Shown one piece after another: positions 12,096-22,947 of a stretch of 64,000 bases of DNA (the first letter of the stretch is position 1; every line of letters starts with the position of its first letter). The translations under genes were made by a program, and so were the position numbers. Source of the stretch: Tuctoria greenei. Its lineage: Eukaryota > Streptophyta > Magnoliopsida > Poales > Poaceae. The stretch is taken from the NCBI GenBank assembly GCA_036927565.1, contig JAYESD010000004.1, forward strand, positions 71,298,933 to 71,362,932, written 5' to 3'. The notes under the pieces are model-generated. The model made no database searches. It worked only from the letters and a program-made list of their open reading frames with translations, and was not told the DNA's origin.

Positions 12096-13474
12096 ATGGA
12101 GTTGGGTCTCTGCAAGAGCCGCCTTAAGACCGACGGTGATCTGAAGAAGGTCTGGGCCCTCATGGGGTGGTCCAGTGACTCCTTCGATCACTTGGTACGC
12201 GCCGGCAAGCTTCTGTTCAAGAAGGAGCACGCCGGCGACATGGTGTACTTCTCCGCGTACGCCATGGTGGGACTGGTCCCACCATTCTCCACTTTTCTCT
12301 TGATGCTGCTAGACTTCTATGGTATGCAGCTGTACCACCTTGGCCCCCACTCCATTCCTCTGGTGTCGACCTTTGTCCACTTCTGCGAGATGTGGGTGGG
12401 TATTCCCCCCCTGCGTCGAGCTCTTCCGCACCTTCTTCACCATCCACACCACCGACAAGAGTGACGAGTACCTTGGCTTCTATTATTTTGTGAAGCGCAT
12501 GAAGTGCCCGTACAAGTACTTGAGGTCGTTCCCTTCTGGTAAGTGGGACGACTGGAAGAAGGATTGGATTGTCATCAGGGCAGAGGAGCATGAGAAGCTG
12601 GAGCTGCCCGAAGGCCTCCCCAACATCGACACTGAAGCTTGGAGCGAAGTTTCGGTGCTATCGGACGCATTCAACCCTGCTCTGACCAGGATCCGCCAAT
12701 GTGTGGAGGGAGGGGTGAATCCCCAGGCGGTATTCTGCAACTTTCTGGTCAACAGGTAGGCTCTACCAAAGAAGAGGGAGAAGCTTGCCTGGGCCATCAA
12801 TAGCGTGATGGACGACGATCGGATCGAGACCTATTTGAAGTCCAACCTCGAAGGCGCAGCTTTGGAGCTTCACCTCAAGAAGTTCCAGCATGGCATCGAT
12901 GCCGAGGGTGACGACTTGACTCCACTGGCGGCTTTCCTCCCTCTGAACATGGAGGAAGAGTTCATCAGGGAGCTACGGCGGAAGATGCCGGTGCTTGACG
13001 ACCTCGGCAAAGTTGAGAGGCGTTTTACCACCGGATTGGCGATCCTCGGAGTTTCCGAGGGTGGTCCCCCTTCCGCCCCGAGACAGAGAGTTGAAGTCGT
13101 GGGCAAGGGCAAAGAATTGGCCGAGCCCTCGAGTCGTAAGAGGAAGTTGAAGCACTCTGACGGGAGGTCCGTCAGACCTTCTCCTTCCGCAGCAGCTCCT
13201 CCCCGGAGGGAGAGGTCTTCAATGGCGGCAACCACTCCAGCATCAGCATCTCCCCGGGATGCAAGCTCCGACCATGTGGCTTTGGTACCAGGGCCGAGTG
13301 AGGGCTCTAGGTCCGGGGGTCCTTCTCAGTCGAGGAGGGCCTCAACCAAGGCAATGCCAACAGCGGCATCAAGCTCTGGGGAGCCTTCCGGAGCTACTAT
13401 GCCAATGGCGTCATGGTCCGGCCCCGAGCGTCCGGGGAGAGGTTCCGCGCTAGCTGGAGCGGAAACCTTCCGAG

Positions 13475-13552
13475 GTAAATTTGGTTTTTTACCTCAATTG
13501 AATGTTTTTTGTTGTAACTATGTTTTGAGTGTCTTCGTCCTTCATCCACAAG
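13475..13552 (+). other. Candidate intron in the antisense ORF
   Basis: The interval starts GTAAATTTGG and ends CATCCACAAG, is 78 bp long and T-rich, and separates sensible coding sequence on both sides (ETFR before, KKGVEAPVP after). Composition changes abruptly inside it from GC-rich to AT-rich. Its length is a multiple of three, so the frame stays open through it. Frames on the two sides still disagree by one base, which I attribute to a deletion in the adjacent A/G homopolymer. Confidence 0.6.
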
Positions 13553-13859
13553 GTACCCAAAAAAGGGGGTTGAAGCTCCGGTTCCTGCAGCAGCAACTGA
13601 TGTTGCACAGGCAGAGGCTCTGGCTCCAGTTCCAGTGCTGCCCCAAGAGGTGGCTGAGGCCGCGGTAGCTCCGGCGCCAGCTGTCGTGGTCCTTGACCTT
13701 GAGTCATCCCCTGAAGCTCCCGTGGTAGCGCCGGACCACCGGAATGAAGATGTACCAGCGGCACCAGTCCCGGAGGTTGAAGCTTCGGGTTTTGATGCTG
13801 AGATGATGGACGCTCCGACCTTAGAGCAGGAGGTAGCTGCTGTTCCGGCCCTAGAGTCG

Positions 13860-14099
13860 GATGTTGTTGAAGCCCCGACAGTAGAGCCGGTGGTTGATGA
13901 AGCCCCGGCGGTAGAGTCGGTGGTTGACGAAGCCCCGACGATGGAGCTGGGTATTGATGAAGTTCTGGCAGTGGAGCCCAGTCTTGATAAAGTTCCGGCG
14001 CCTGAGCCGGTTGTCGAAGAAGTGCCGGCACCCAAGCCAATGGCAGTCGAGGCACCAGCGCCTGAACCGGTGGTGGAGGAGGCACCAGCGTCGGAGCCA
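13860..14099 (+). repeat. In-frame 30-bp tandem repeat, eight units (10-residue repeat)
   Basis: Eight consecutive 30-bp units start at 13860, 13890 and so on to 14070. Each encodes a variant of VVDEAPAVEP. The repeat keeps the frame of the antisense ORF and gives it an acidic, proline-rich, probably disordered segment. Confidence 0.85.
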
Positions 14100-15592
14100 G
14101 AAGTGGCTTCAGCTCCGGTTCAACCTTCAACGCCTGCCCCGAAGGTAGTGGTTCCGGAGGTTCCCGTGCCTAAGCTAGGGAGCCAAGAGGAGGTTGCCGC
14201 TCCCCCGCCTAAGGGACCAGTTGCCGTTGACCAGGCGGCAGGACCTTCAAAGCCGACTCTGGAGGTAGGAACTTCTGCTGCAGGACCTTCCTCGGCGGAG
14301 GCCGAGGCTATCCCGGAGGGCGGCCCTAGTGCCGTGGAAGCTCATGGGACCGCTCTTGTAGAGTGGGACCCGATTTTTGTTACAGAGAACCCGCTGGAGC
14401 CAGCAAAGAAGACCCCAACAGGTCCGGAAAAGCCGATCCCTTTATCATTGTCTATAAACAACGCCTGCTCCAGTCTTTGTCAGGTACAGCTGGCCTTCTA
14501 CCACGACAGCAAGGCCCTCGAGGAGGAGCGTCAAACCCTTATGAGGTGGCGCAACCGGCTCCAATTCGAGACCAAGCTGGCGCAGTTGAGGTTGGCCGAC
14601 GACAAGGAGTGGGTGAAAAAGGAGAAAGTCCGACTGGAGTACTGGGGTCAGCTACTCGACGAGAGGGAAAGCATGGTGCGATCCCTCGAAAACCAGTCCC
14701 GGGCCATCCACGAACAGGCCGCAGCTTCTAATAATGCAGCAAATGATTGCGAAGAGAAGCTCAGCGCCATCCACGACAGCCTTGTCAAGCGCCAGAAGGC
14801 TACTCAGGAGCGGGAGAAAAAACTCGAAGATGAAGAGCAAAAACTCCTGGAGCTGCAGGATGACCTCGTGAAGAGGGAGGAGGAGCTCACTCATAGGCTG
14901 ACTCTAGGTGACAAGAGTCTCGCAGAGTGCACCAAGAAGCTGGAGGAGCACTGCGAGAAGGGGGAGAAGAAGGCCTGGCAGCGAGGATAGGACCTCCAAA
15001 AGAGGCAGAATGAAATTGTTGTCAGGGAGAAGAAGGTGCAGGGCCAGTAGAAGGACTTGGTCGACCGCTGGAACAAGATCCTACTCCAGGAGGAGGAGCT
15101 CAGTAAACTCGAAAGGCTGGTTGCTGAAAAGATTCAGCAGAACGCCAAAGATGTTAAGCGCCTTGCTCGGGAGAATTCTGAGCTTGCAGTGACCTGAAGA
15201 TCCTTGGAAGAGATGTGAGGCTCGAGGTCTGCGGAGTCCCAACAAGTTTGGTACTTCTTGGGCAAAGCCAAGAACGCGCTGACGCTGATGGGTTTTAGTC
15301 CCGTGCGTCCGGATGATCCGAAGCTAGAGCTGGACCAGGCGTTGCAGGCGTTGAGTTCAGCAGGCAACAAGCTCACCAAGATGGGCAATATCATCGCGGA
15401 CCAGCTGGAAAACGAGGGACAATCCCTGGCGAAGAACGTCGCAGAGTTCATGTTGATGTGCTACACAAGTCGGGACCCTCACTTCCCACTGGACCGGTGC
15501 TTGAAGGCCCCATCGACGGAGAGAGAGGAGCCGCCAAAGCCAACGTGTCGGAGGTTGCCCAGAAGGTCGCCTCGTTCTTCCATAGGGTCTAG

Positions 15593-16907
15593 GACTCTCT
15601 CTTTGTAGCTCCCGCTTGTATTCTCTCTTCTTTTTCTCCAATTTTGTAATCTCTTATCTACAGATTAATGAAATCCAAGTTTTTTATGATTTTCATTTTT
15701 TGTCTTCAACACCTTTGTCACACATGGCCCCCAGGTACATGTACACAATTTGATTGTGAACATGTACCAAGAGGATGTAGCATTTTGTTGAAGACTTGCG
15801 CACTTTGAACTTGTAGTTTGTAGGTCCGAAGTCGGTGATAGTAGGGGCCCCCTGAGGTTGTTGGAGATTGATAGCTCCGGCAGTGACCCTTGTCAACACG
15901 TAGAGCATTGACGGTTAGTCCTCTGGGGTCGTCGGAGCTTGGTAGCTCCAGCAGCGACCACTGTCAACGTGCGGTGCATCGACAGCAGACCCCACTGGGG
16001 AGTATTCCCACCATCTTTTCTTCACGTTGACGGCTGGCCCCCTAGATTTGCCAGAACTTTGTAGCTTTGGCGATGTCTATTATCAATGTTTGAAACATCG
16101 ACAGTAGACTACCTTAGGGGGTGTCGGAGCTTTGATAGCTCCGGCTTCATCCACCATCATCATGATATCTTTATTTTTCCTGCACACTGAAGTCAACAAA
16201 AATAGTAAAATCCATTACCTATCTATAACTCAATTGCGACTTACTATTCCCGAGAAATTTTTAGGTCGAACACAATTCTAAATACAATCAGGTTCACTGA
16301 CTTGTTTCCTCAAGGTCTGATCGTTTCTGAACTCGCCTTAATTCGGCCTGTCGGGGTGTAGGTAGAGTGGCGTACTTTGGGTGCAGGACCAAGCTAAGTT
16401 GATAGCACACTCCAGACCTAGATTGGCTTGGCGGCATTCAGACGAGTAGACCATTAACAATGTTTAGACCCGGAAGAATTGACAATGCAACTCGAAATTA
16501 TATATGAATTGGTCGAGCTAAAGTTTCTTAAGAATTGCACAACATTGTTACATACAAGAAAGAGAAAAATAAAAAATATTGAGCCTGTACAAAATAAATG
16601 CATGTGGAGTCAGTTTTCACACAATGATGTCTTTCATTATAGGTCTGGGGTACATGGGAAACAAGTAAACTCTTAGGGTACGGAACCAGGCTAAGTGTGT
16701 TCCATTTCTCGTTTGACCCAAGGTAGCTAACTACAATTTTAGTTCTGAGACTATGACAAGTGTTGCCTGAACTTTGCGGACCTTACGGGGAAGGTCCGAC
16801 TGTTCTCCCGAAGGAGCTACCCGACTCTGTACAATGACTCTATAACATACATCTCATGTAACTACAGACTCACCTCCGTGATATTAAGCGTAGAACTTAC
16901 GAAGGTG
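15593..16907. other. Internal spacer of gypsy copy 1 between antisense ORF and integrase; no gene seen
   Basis: No long frame belongs here. The left part holds a degenerate tandem repeat (15830-16160). The rest, to 16907, is of mixed composition with no recognisable domain or RNA gene. Position suggests the 3' untranslated region of the gag-pol transcript and the terminator side of the antisense ORF. Confidence 0.5.
15830..16160. repeat. Degenerate tandem repeat with TCGGAGCTT-GTAGCTCCGG units
   Basis: About four diverged units share a segment of the type GGCCCCCT, then GGAGCTTGGTAGCTCC, then GCGACC.CTGTCAACG, then GCATCGACAG. Matching points lie near 15881, 15952 and 16071, so spacing is about 70-120 bp and irregular. 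Each unit contains a short inverted repeat (GGAGCTT...AGCTCC) that could fold. Confidence 0.6.
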
Positions 16908-18140
16908 CTAAATGTTCCAAGGATTAGGGAGAGGTGTCCCATCCTCAGTTGCCAAGCGAATGTATCCGGGACGGGATACTTTGATCACTCGGAAGGGTCC
17001 TTCCCAGCTGGGGGAGAGTTTGTTTAACCCTTCTTGAGTTTGTATTCTCCGTAGCACCAGATCGCCTTCATCGATCTGTCGGCTGTGAACATGCCTTTGG
17101 TGATAGCGCCGAAGAGCTTGGTGGTATCGGGCATTCCGAACAGCTGCTCGACACCTCCCCTCTTCAAGGAGGTCAAGGTCTTCACACCGGAGTTGGTCCT
17201 GCGTGGCACCGTCGAAGGTCCGGACCCGGAGTGACCCCAAGGTGATTTCCAGAGGAAGGACTGCTTCAGCTCCGTACACCAGGAAGAAGGGTGTCTCTCT
17301 AGTTGACTGGTTTGGAGTTTTCCTGTTGGCCCACAAGGTGGGCGGAAGCTCTTCGATCCAGTTGGCTCCATGTTTTTTCAGGCGCTCATATGTGCGTGTC
17401 TTAAGTCCTTTTAGGATTTCTGCATTTGCTCTCTCAGCTTGGCCATTGCTTGCCGGGTGAGCTACTGAGGCTTAGCTGACTTGAATGCCGAGGTCTTCGC
17501 AATATCCTTGGCATGCAGAGCTTGTGAATTGGGTCCTGTTATCAATTATGATTTTCTTTGGGACTCCAAATCTGCATACGATGGACTGCAAGAAGTTGAT
17601 AGCTGATTGCTTGTTTATTGTCACAACTGGAGTTGCTTCCGGCCATTTGGTGAACTTGTCAATGGCAACGTACAGGAACTTGTAACCTCTAACGGCTCTT
17701 AGGAAAGGTTCCAAGATATCCATCCCCCAAACAGCGAATGGCCATGTAGGATGTATCATTTGTAGAGGTTGAGCTGGTGTGTGAATTTGCTTTGCATGGA
17801 ACTGGCATGCTTCACATTTCTTCACTAGCTCAGTTGCATCCTGGAGTGCTGTAGGCCAGTAAAAACCATGCCGGAAGGCTTTACCGACCAGCGTGCGTGA
17901 AGACGCATGGTTCCCACACTCGCCTCCATGGATTTCTGTGAGGAGCTCGCAACCTTCTTCCCTTGTAATGCACCGCATTAGGACATCGTTGGCACCATGC
18001 CAATAGAGATCCCCTTCTACCAGTGTGTATCTTTTAGCCAATCTGACTATCCGGTCAGCGGATACATTATCTTCAGGAAGGAAGTTGTCTTTCAAGCAGC
18101 TCCAGATCTCCGAGATCCATGCATCGGAGCTAACTTGAGG
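16908..18140 (-). pseudogene. Integrase of gypsy copy 1 (stops and substitutions)
   Basis: The C-terminal pol domain, which would insert the cDNA into the genome. The N-terminal zinc-binding HHCC region is visible (EIHGGECGNH ... CEACQFHA). The catalytic core has WGMDIL and IIIDNRTQF, then QAERAN, so the D, D and E positions are kept. The usual DNGTQF motif reads DNRTQF, a glycine-to-arginine change. A TAA interrupts the core just after LGIQVS near 17472. The remainder continues through WANRKTPNQSTRE and the C-terminal GPFRVIKV region to about 16908. The frame also shifts near 17340. The stop and the motif change make it inactive as it stands. Confidence 0.88.
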
Positions 18141-18209
18141 ATTTGAGTCTTGCGTGCTGGGTTGCTCGAAGCTTCCTGCAGCACCTACGACCCTTGATGG
18201 ACACCATGG

Positions 18210-18765
18210 TCATAGGGCCATCGGGACCGCTAGCTTCGAGGTGCTGGTCTCGCCCCCTTCGCTCAGTTTGGCAGGCTGAGTTGTTGGTCTTGACAATCTC
18301 CGGGCGAAGGTTCCATCAGGAGATGGAGGTCCGGTTGAAGCTTTCATTGAGAGTTCCTCGGCTTCAGCGTTGTTGAGACGCTGGACATGGCAAAGATCCA
18401 GGACGTCAAAATCCTTCTGAAGCTTCTGGACTTCCAGTAGGTATGCAACTAGTTGAGGGTTGTTGCGGCAGCATTCACCTTTGACTTCTTTTATGACGAG
18501 CTGCGAGTCACCCTTTACCAACAGCTGCTTGACACCATATGATAGTGCCACCTTGAGCCCATAGATTAGTGCTTCATACTCCGCCATGTTGTTGGTCGCC
18601 TTGAAGTCAAGGTGAACCATGTATTTGACCTTCTCCCTGGTCGGAGCAAGGAGAAGGACTCTAGCTCCGGCCCCCTGCTTTTGCACGAAGTCGTCGAAGT
18701 AGAGAGTCCAGTGAGGCTCGGTGAAGACCGGAACCTTGGGTTCCAGCTTCTGCTCACTAGGCCCC
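18210..18765 (-). pseudogene. Second RNase H domain of gypsy copy 1 (plant 'archaeal-type' RNase H)
   Basis: The domain begins near 18750 with TLYFDDF and continues through ATNNMAEYEALIYGLKVA and VKGDSQLVI, which supply the expected acidic residues of an RNase H fold (Asp, Glu, Asp). A second RNase H after the gypsy-type one is a known feature of the Tat lineage, so this helps classify the element. A frame change near 18690 separates the first strand from the rest. It lies between the first RNase H and integrase, as expected. Confidence 0.82.
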
Positions 18766-19855
18766 CAGGATTTGATGGAGAGGGGGTCCGTTCCGCCATG
18801 AAGTCTGCCAGTGCTTGACTCTTAATTGCTTGTCTTGGGATGAACTCAAGATCGAACTCAGCCAGTTCCGCTGGCCACTTTGCAATGTTCCCAGTAGAGT
18901 TGGGATTATGCAAGATTGCAAGCAATGGGTAAGAGGTTACCACTGAAATCTTGTGAGCTTGGAGTAGTGTTGTAGCTTCCTAGAAGCAATAAGAACTGCG
19001 TAGAGCAGCTTATGCACCTCCAGGTACCGAGTCTTGGCATCATGGAGTACTTTGTTGATGAAGTACAGTGGGCGTTCGAATGCCCGGACCCTCACGAAGG
19101 GGCCCAGATCAACCTGGACCCTCACGTAGAGCTTCCTCCTCATCAACCCGGACCCTCCCGAGGGGGTCCGGGCCTTGCTCGGGGACCTCTGGGTTCCTGC
19201 TGGAGGAACCCGGAACTTCTTCTAAAGTGATCCGAACCTTCCCGGAGGGGTCTGAATCTTGTTTCTTAGAAACAGCAACTTCTTCATTTGAAGGAGGTTG
19301 ATCCTCTGGCATCCCGCCTTGAGGATCGGGGTCTGGGAGCTGGGACCGAGACTCGTCTTCAGGTAGCACCGGACCCTCCCGAAGGGGTCTGGATTTCTGA
19401 ACTGGAGATGGTTCTGGTCTTTCTGCAACCAGGACCATGCTGACAACTTTGTCAGTTGCCGAAATGTAAAGCAGAAGTGGCTCACCAAGATTCGGAGCTA
19501 CCAAGGTTGGTAGAGTGGTGAGGAACTGCTTCAGCTCCTGGAATGCCTTTTCTGCTTCTTCAGACCATTGGAATGGTCCAGACTTCCTCAACAACTTGAA
19601 GAAGGGTAGCGCCCGCTCCTCCAGTCTTGAGATGAACCGGCTGAGGGCAGCTAGACATCCAGTTAGCTTCTGGACATCCTTGATGCGGGCTGGTGGCTGC
19701 ATGTCTTCAATAGCTTTAATCTTCACCGGATTTGCTTTTATTCCTTGGTGGTTCACCAAGAATCCAAGAAGCTTTCCGGAGCTAACCCTGAAGACACACT
19801 TATCTGGGTTCAGCTTCGTGCGTGTGACTCGCAACTTGTCGAAGACATCATGCAA
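18766..19855 (-). pseudogene. RT connection and first RNase H of gypsy copy 1, with a Pro/Gly-rich insert
   Basis: Recognisable segments in order are LNPDKCVF (end of RT), KLTGCLAALSRFISRLEERA (connection), FQWSEEAEKAFQELK, LLLYISATDKVVSMVLVAE, then an insert of about 100 residues, then RPLYFINKVLHDAKTRY and PAELAEFDLEFIPRQAIKSQ. The insert (about 19120-19430) holds repeats of the type GPDP(S/L)G(R/K)VRV. In related Tat elements the two flanking segments lie close together, so the insert seems specific to this family; the plus-strand copy has it too. Several frame changes and stops are present (near 19146 and 18943). Confidence 0.8.
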
Positions 19856-20491
19856 GGTGTCAAGGTCTGACTCCTTTTTTTTTTTATCTTGACAACGATG
19901 TCATCGACGTACACTTCCACTACATCTCCGATGAGCTCTCCAAAAGTTTTGTACATAGCTCGTACAAACGTTGAAGCAGCATTTTTTAGACTGAATGGCA
20001 TGGCAGTGTAACAATATAATCCATCTACTGTGATGAAGGAAGTATGCTCTTCATCTTCCCTAGACATTCTGATTTTATGATACCCAGAATATGTGTCTAG
20101 GAAACACAACAATTCGCACCTGGAGGTGGAATCCACTATCTGATCTATTCTAGGTAGTGGGAATGGATCTTTTGGACATGCCTTATTCAACATAGTATAG
20201 TCGATACACATCCGAAGCTTCCCGCCGGCCTTGGGTACAATGATTGGGTTTGCCAGCCATTTTGGGTGGAAGACTTTTCGGATGAATCTAGCTTCAAGCA
20301 ACTTCTTCACTTCTTGACGTATGAAGTGCTGTCGCTCTACTAATAGCTTCTAATGCTTTTGATGTACAGGCCGAGCGTCGAGATAGATCTTCAGATTGTG
20401 CTAGATGACTTCCCTAGGGATCCCAGGCATTTGTGACGGTTGCTAGGCAAATACGTTGACATTAGCCCGGAGGAAAGTGACGAGCGCGAGT
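19856..20491 (-). pseudogene. Reverse transcriptase of gypsy copy 1
   Basis: Copies element RNA into cDNA in the cytoplasmic particle. Motifs seen are ANPIIVPKAGGKLRMCIDY, LNKACPKDPFPLPRID, CFLDTYSGYHKIRM and the catalytic box VEVYVDDIVVKI, with the YVDD aspartates intact. The upstream thumb-facing segment (20311-20491) has several stops, including a TAG in place of the Trp expected in the VFAWQPSQM-type motif. Right after YVDD the frame shifts at an expanded A run (T13 on the plus strand near 19874), where copy 2 reads KIKNKESF. The domain is complete but not translatable in one frame. Confidence 0.92.
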
Positions 20492-20493
20492 TC

Positions 20494-21537
20494 CTATTTG
20501 TCATTCAGACCTCCTGATATACGGGTGGTCTGAGCAGCGTCAGAACCGATTTGGACGATTTTGACGGGAATGTCGGTGTCGCCGCTTGGTTGCACGCGAG
20601 GTGTAGAGGTTGAGCCTCGATGACGAATTCTCGTGGGTTTCAGAGCTTGCTCCTTTTCGGATTCTTCCTCCTGCATTGTAGCAAGCACATGGAGTTCTTC
20701 CAGAGCAGTCACTCCGGCGATACGATCTGCACGGATCTGGAGAACACCTGCTGGTTTTGGCATCTTCAACACCAAGTAACCATAATGGGCAGTAGCCATG
20801 AATTTGTACAAGGCTGGCCTGCCCAAGATGGCGTTGAATGGTAAGTTGATCTGCGCCACGTCGAAGACCAACTTCTCAGTGCGGTAATTCTCTCGGGTTT
20901 TGAAGGTCATCTGGAGAGTAATGGCACCGAGTGGGGTTATGGCCCCCGGACCTACTCCGAAGAAAGGTCAGGAGAGTCGAAGATCCAAAGGTCGGATCTG
21001 AAGCTTGACGAAAGCTTCGAAGATTATGAGGTTCAACCCCGAACCTCCGTCCACCATCACATGGTGGAGCTGGATGTTGTTGATTGTCGGAGATACCATC
21101 AATGAAAGTTGGCCAACTTCAATCATGTTCTGAGGGCAGTATGAAGCATCGAAAGTGATGGTAGTGTCCATCCACTTCTGGTGCGGCTCTGCCCTGGCGG
21201 TGGGAGCTACTGAGGCCATGTCCCGCCGCATGGTCTCGAGGATACGACGGGAGGTGATATTCCACGGACCACCAAAGATGGTGTTCATGGTCTTCCAACG
21301 CTCGTTGTCGGAGACGTCAGAGTCGTCGTCGACGGAGGTGTAAACAGCCTTCAAGACCTTTTTAGGGTCCTGAAAGCCTAACTCCTCTTCAGCCAGAGCT
21401 TCATCGACTTTTTGTTTTCCTTCACTTTGACGGAAAGGAACTTCTTTCTGGCGCTTGTTGTAGCGCTCGGCAAGGTGCTGGACGTCTTGGTAGCCTTCCA
21501 AGTTGTGGCTGTTCATCTTGTGTATAGGACACCACAT
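20494..21537 (-). pseudogene. Aspartic protease region of gypsy copy 1
   Basis: Follows the nucleocapsid-like segment. The active-site-like motif is HHVMVDGGSGLNLI near 21050. The second half includes VFDVAQINLPFNAILGRPAL, typical of retropepsins of this lineage. The frame is interrupted between about 20910 and 20968. The region ends at TAG 20494-20496 directly after NDK, before RT; the same stop in the same place occurs in copy 2. Upstream it contains CPIHKMNSHNLEGY, a degenerate zinc-knuckle-like stretch in which the last Cys position is Tyr in both copies. Confidence 0.82.
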
Positions 21538-22908
21538 CTTGGAGCTGCCACCATCTTCATATGATGGCCAAGGTCGTTTCTCGGGGCGTGGCGCCCAGCC
21601 ACCTGGAGCTGCAGTAGCTGCAGCAGTAGGTGTGCCAGCCGACGGCTTTTTCTTGGCATTGGACTTTTCTTCTTCTTACCACTCAAGGAGGTAGTGGCTT
21701 CACCCTTGGAGGACTTTTTGTTGTCCTCTGGAGGTGGTTGGGAGTTCATTTCATGGCCCTCTGCAGCTTTGGCGCACTTGTCTGCCAAGCTGAAGAGTTC
21801 CGTGACACTGGTGACCTCCTCGGTCGCCAGCTTCTCCAGCATCTTCTTGTCTCGTACACCCTGTCTAAATGTCACAATGACAGAAGCACTTGAGATAGAA
21901 GGTATGGTGTTTCGTACCTGGGAGAACCTCTAGATGAAGGATCGCAAGGACTCTCCCCCCTTCTGCTTAACAACAAAAAGGTCCAGTTCGGTGCCTGGTC
22001 GGGAGTATGAACTCCCAAAATTGGCAGTGAACTGTTGGCACAGTTCCGCCCAACTATTGATGGAGTCAGGCGGAAGGCTCATGAACCAGGACCAGGCGGT
22101 CGCAGTTAAAGCCACGGGGAAAATAATTGGCCATTACGGCCTCATTGCCTCCAGCCGCAAGGATTGTGGTGGAGTAGATTCGGAGAAACTCAGCGAGATT
22201 GACAGTCCCATCAAATTTCTCCGGCAGGTGAGGCCGGAACTTCTGCGTCCATCTGACCATGCGTAGGTGCATGGCTAGGGCTGAACAACCTCCTTCTACT
22301 CCCTCAGGAGCAGGAATGTTCCAAGCCTCTCGTCTCTCGCGAGCACGCTCGATATGGATGCGACCATCCTGTTGATAGTAATGGCGATCAAGCTCCGCCC
22401 GAAGGTCGTGAGTTGAAAGCCTTGTTATCGTATGGGTACGTCACGCCCCGGAAGGCAGCGACGTCGCCTGTTGAGACGCAGCACGCCTCTTGTGTTGTGA
22501 AGCGTGCAGACCAAGTGTACCCGACACGGTCTGATGCTACGATGGGGCCCGCCCCGAGGGGGGAGGACCTTAGTTGCTGATGCGATCGGCTGCTGCTGCA
22601 TTCAAGGGTTCCACATCAGCCCTCCACTACTCCATTGCACCCTGGGATGCTCCTGGAGGTGGTGGACGCTGGAGAAGAGCACGCACGACATGGAGCGCGT
22701 GTTCAGGGTTGTTGTTCGCCGATGTCGTGACCGACGCAGACGCCCCATCCCGCTGTCTAGCTTGATTTCTCGGTGCGGACGGTGGCGGCGGTGGCATGAC
22801 TCCTGCTGAAGCCACGACACCTACTGGCTGCTGCTTGTTGGAGGGATTGCCTCCAGTAGGTTGCGTGGCAGGATTGCCGTTGGATGATCTAGCAGAAGAA
22901 TTCACCAT
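21513..22908 (-). pseudogene. Gag of gypsy copy 1
   Basis: ATG at 22908 (minus) opens MVNSSARSSNGNPATQP with a Pro-rich N-terminus (VMPPPPPSAP). The capsid core follows: FDGTVNLAEFLRIYSTTILA, GNEAVMANYFP, WFMSLPPDSINSWAELCQQF and LFVVKQKGGESLRSF. This matches the plant retrotransposon gag domain. A frameshift near 22110 splits the core, and others fall near 21900 and 21530. A Lys-rich stretch (GKKKKS) follows and may bind nucleic acid. The initiation site is shared with copy 2 (48132). Confidence 0.85.
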
Positions 22909-22927
22909 CCTTGAATCTCGAGCGCTG

Positions 22928-22945
22928 CCCCTACCTGGCGCGCCA
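22928..22945 (-). other. Primer binding site of gypsy copy 1
   Basis: TGGCGCGCCAGGTAGGGG lies 2 bases inside the 5' LTR on the element strand, where the tRNA primer binds. Copy 2 has TGGCACGCCAGGTAGGGG in the same place. I do not name the tRNA. Confidence 0.75.
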
Positions 22946-22947
22946 AC

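Larger units (their letters stand above)
12096..15592 (+). pseudogene. Antisense extra ORF of the gypsy element (plant 'putative gypsy-type transposon' domain plus coiled coil), broken
   Basis: This runs opposite to gag-pol, between integrase and the 3' LTR, where some Tat-lineage elements carry an antisense extra ORF. ATG at 12096 starts MELGLCKSRLK. Roughly 12240-12700 resembles the plant family annotated as putative gypsy-type transposon (Transposase_28), with LGPHSIPLVSTFVHFCEMWV and YLGFYYFVKRM. Then come a Ser/Pro-rich linker, a candidate intron (13475-13552), an Ala/Pro/Glu/Val region with 10-residue repeats, and a long charged coiled coil (about 14500-15180). Damage: a frameshift at a C7 run near 12405, TAG at 12757, a frameshift near 13560 in an A6G5 run, stops after 14988, TAG near 15048, two TGA near 15195-15218, and a frameshift near 15497. 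The same reading continues past each stop. The molecular function of this family is not established. Confidence 0.8.

Noticed and set aside
13397..14130. Long minus-strand frames opposite the repeat region of the antisense ORF
   Set aside because: They are shadows of the GC-rich 30-bp repeat and show only Ser/Thr/Pro low-complexity composition.
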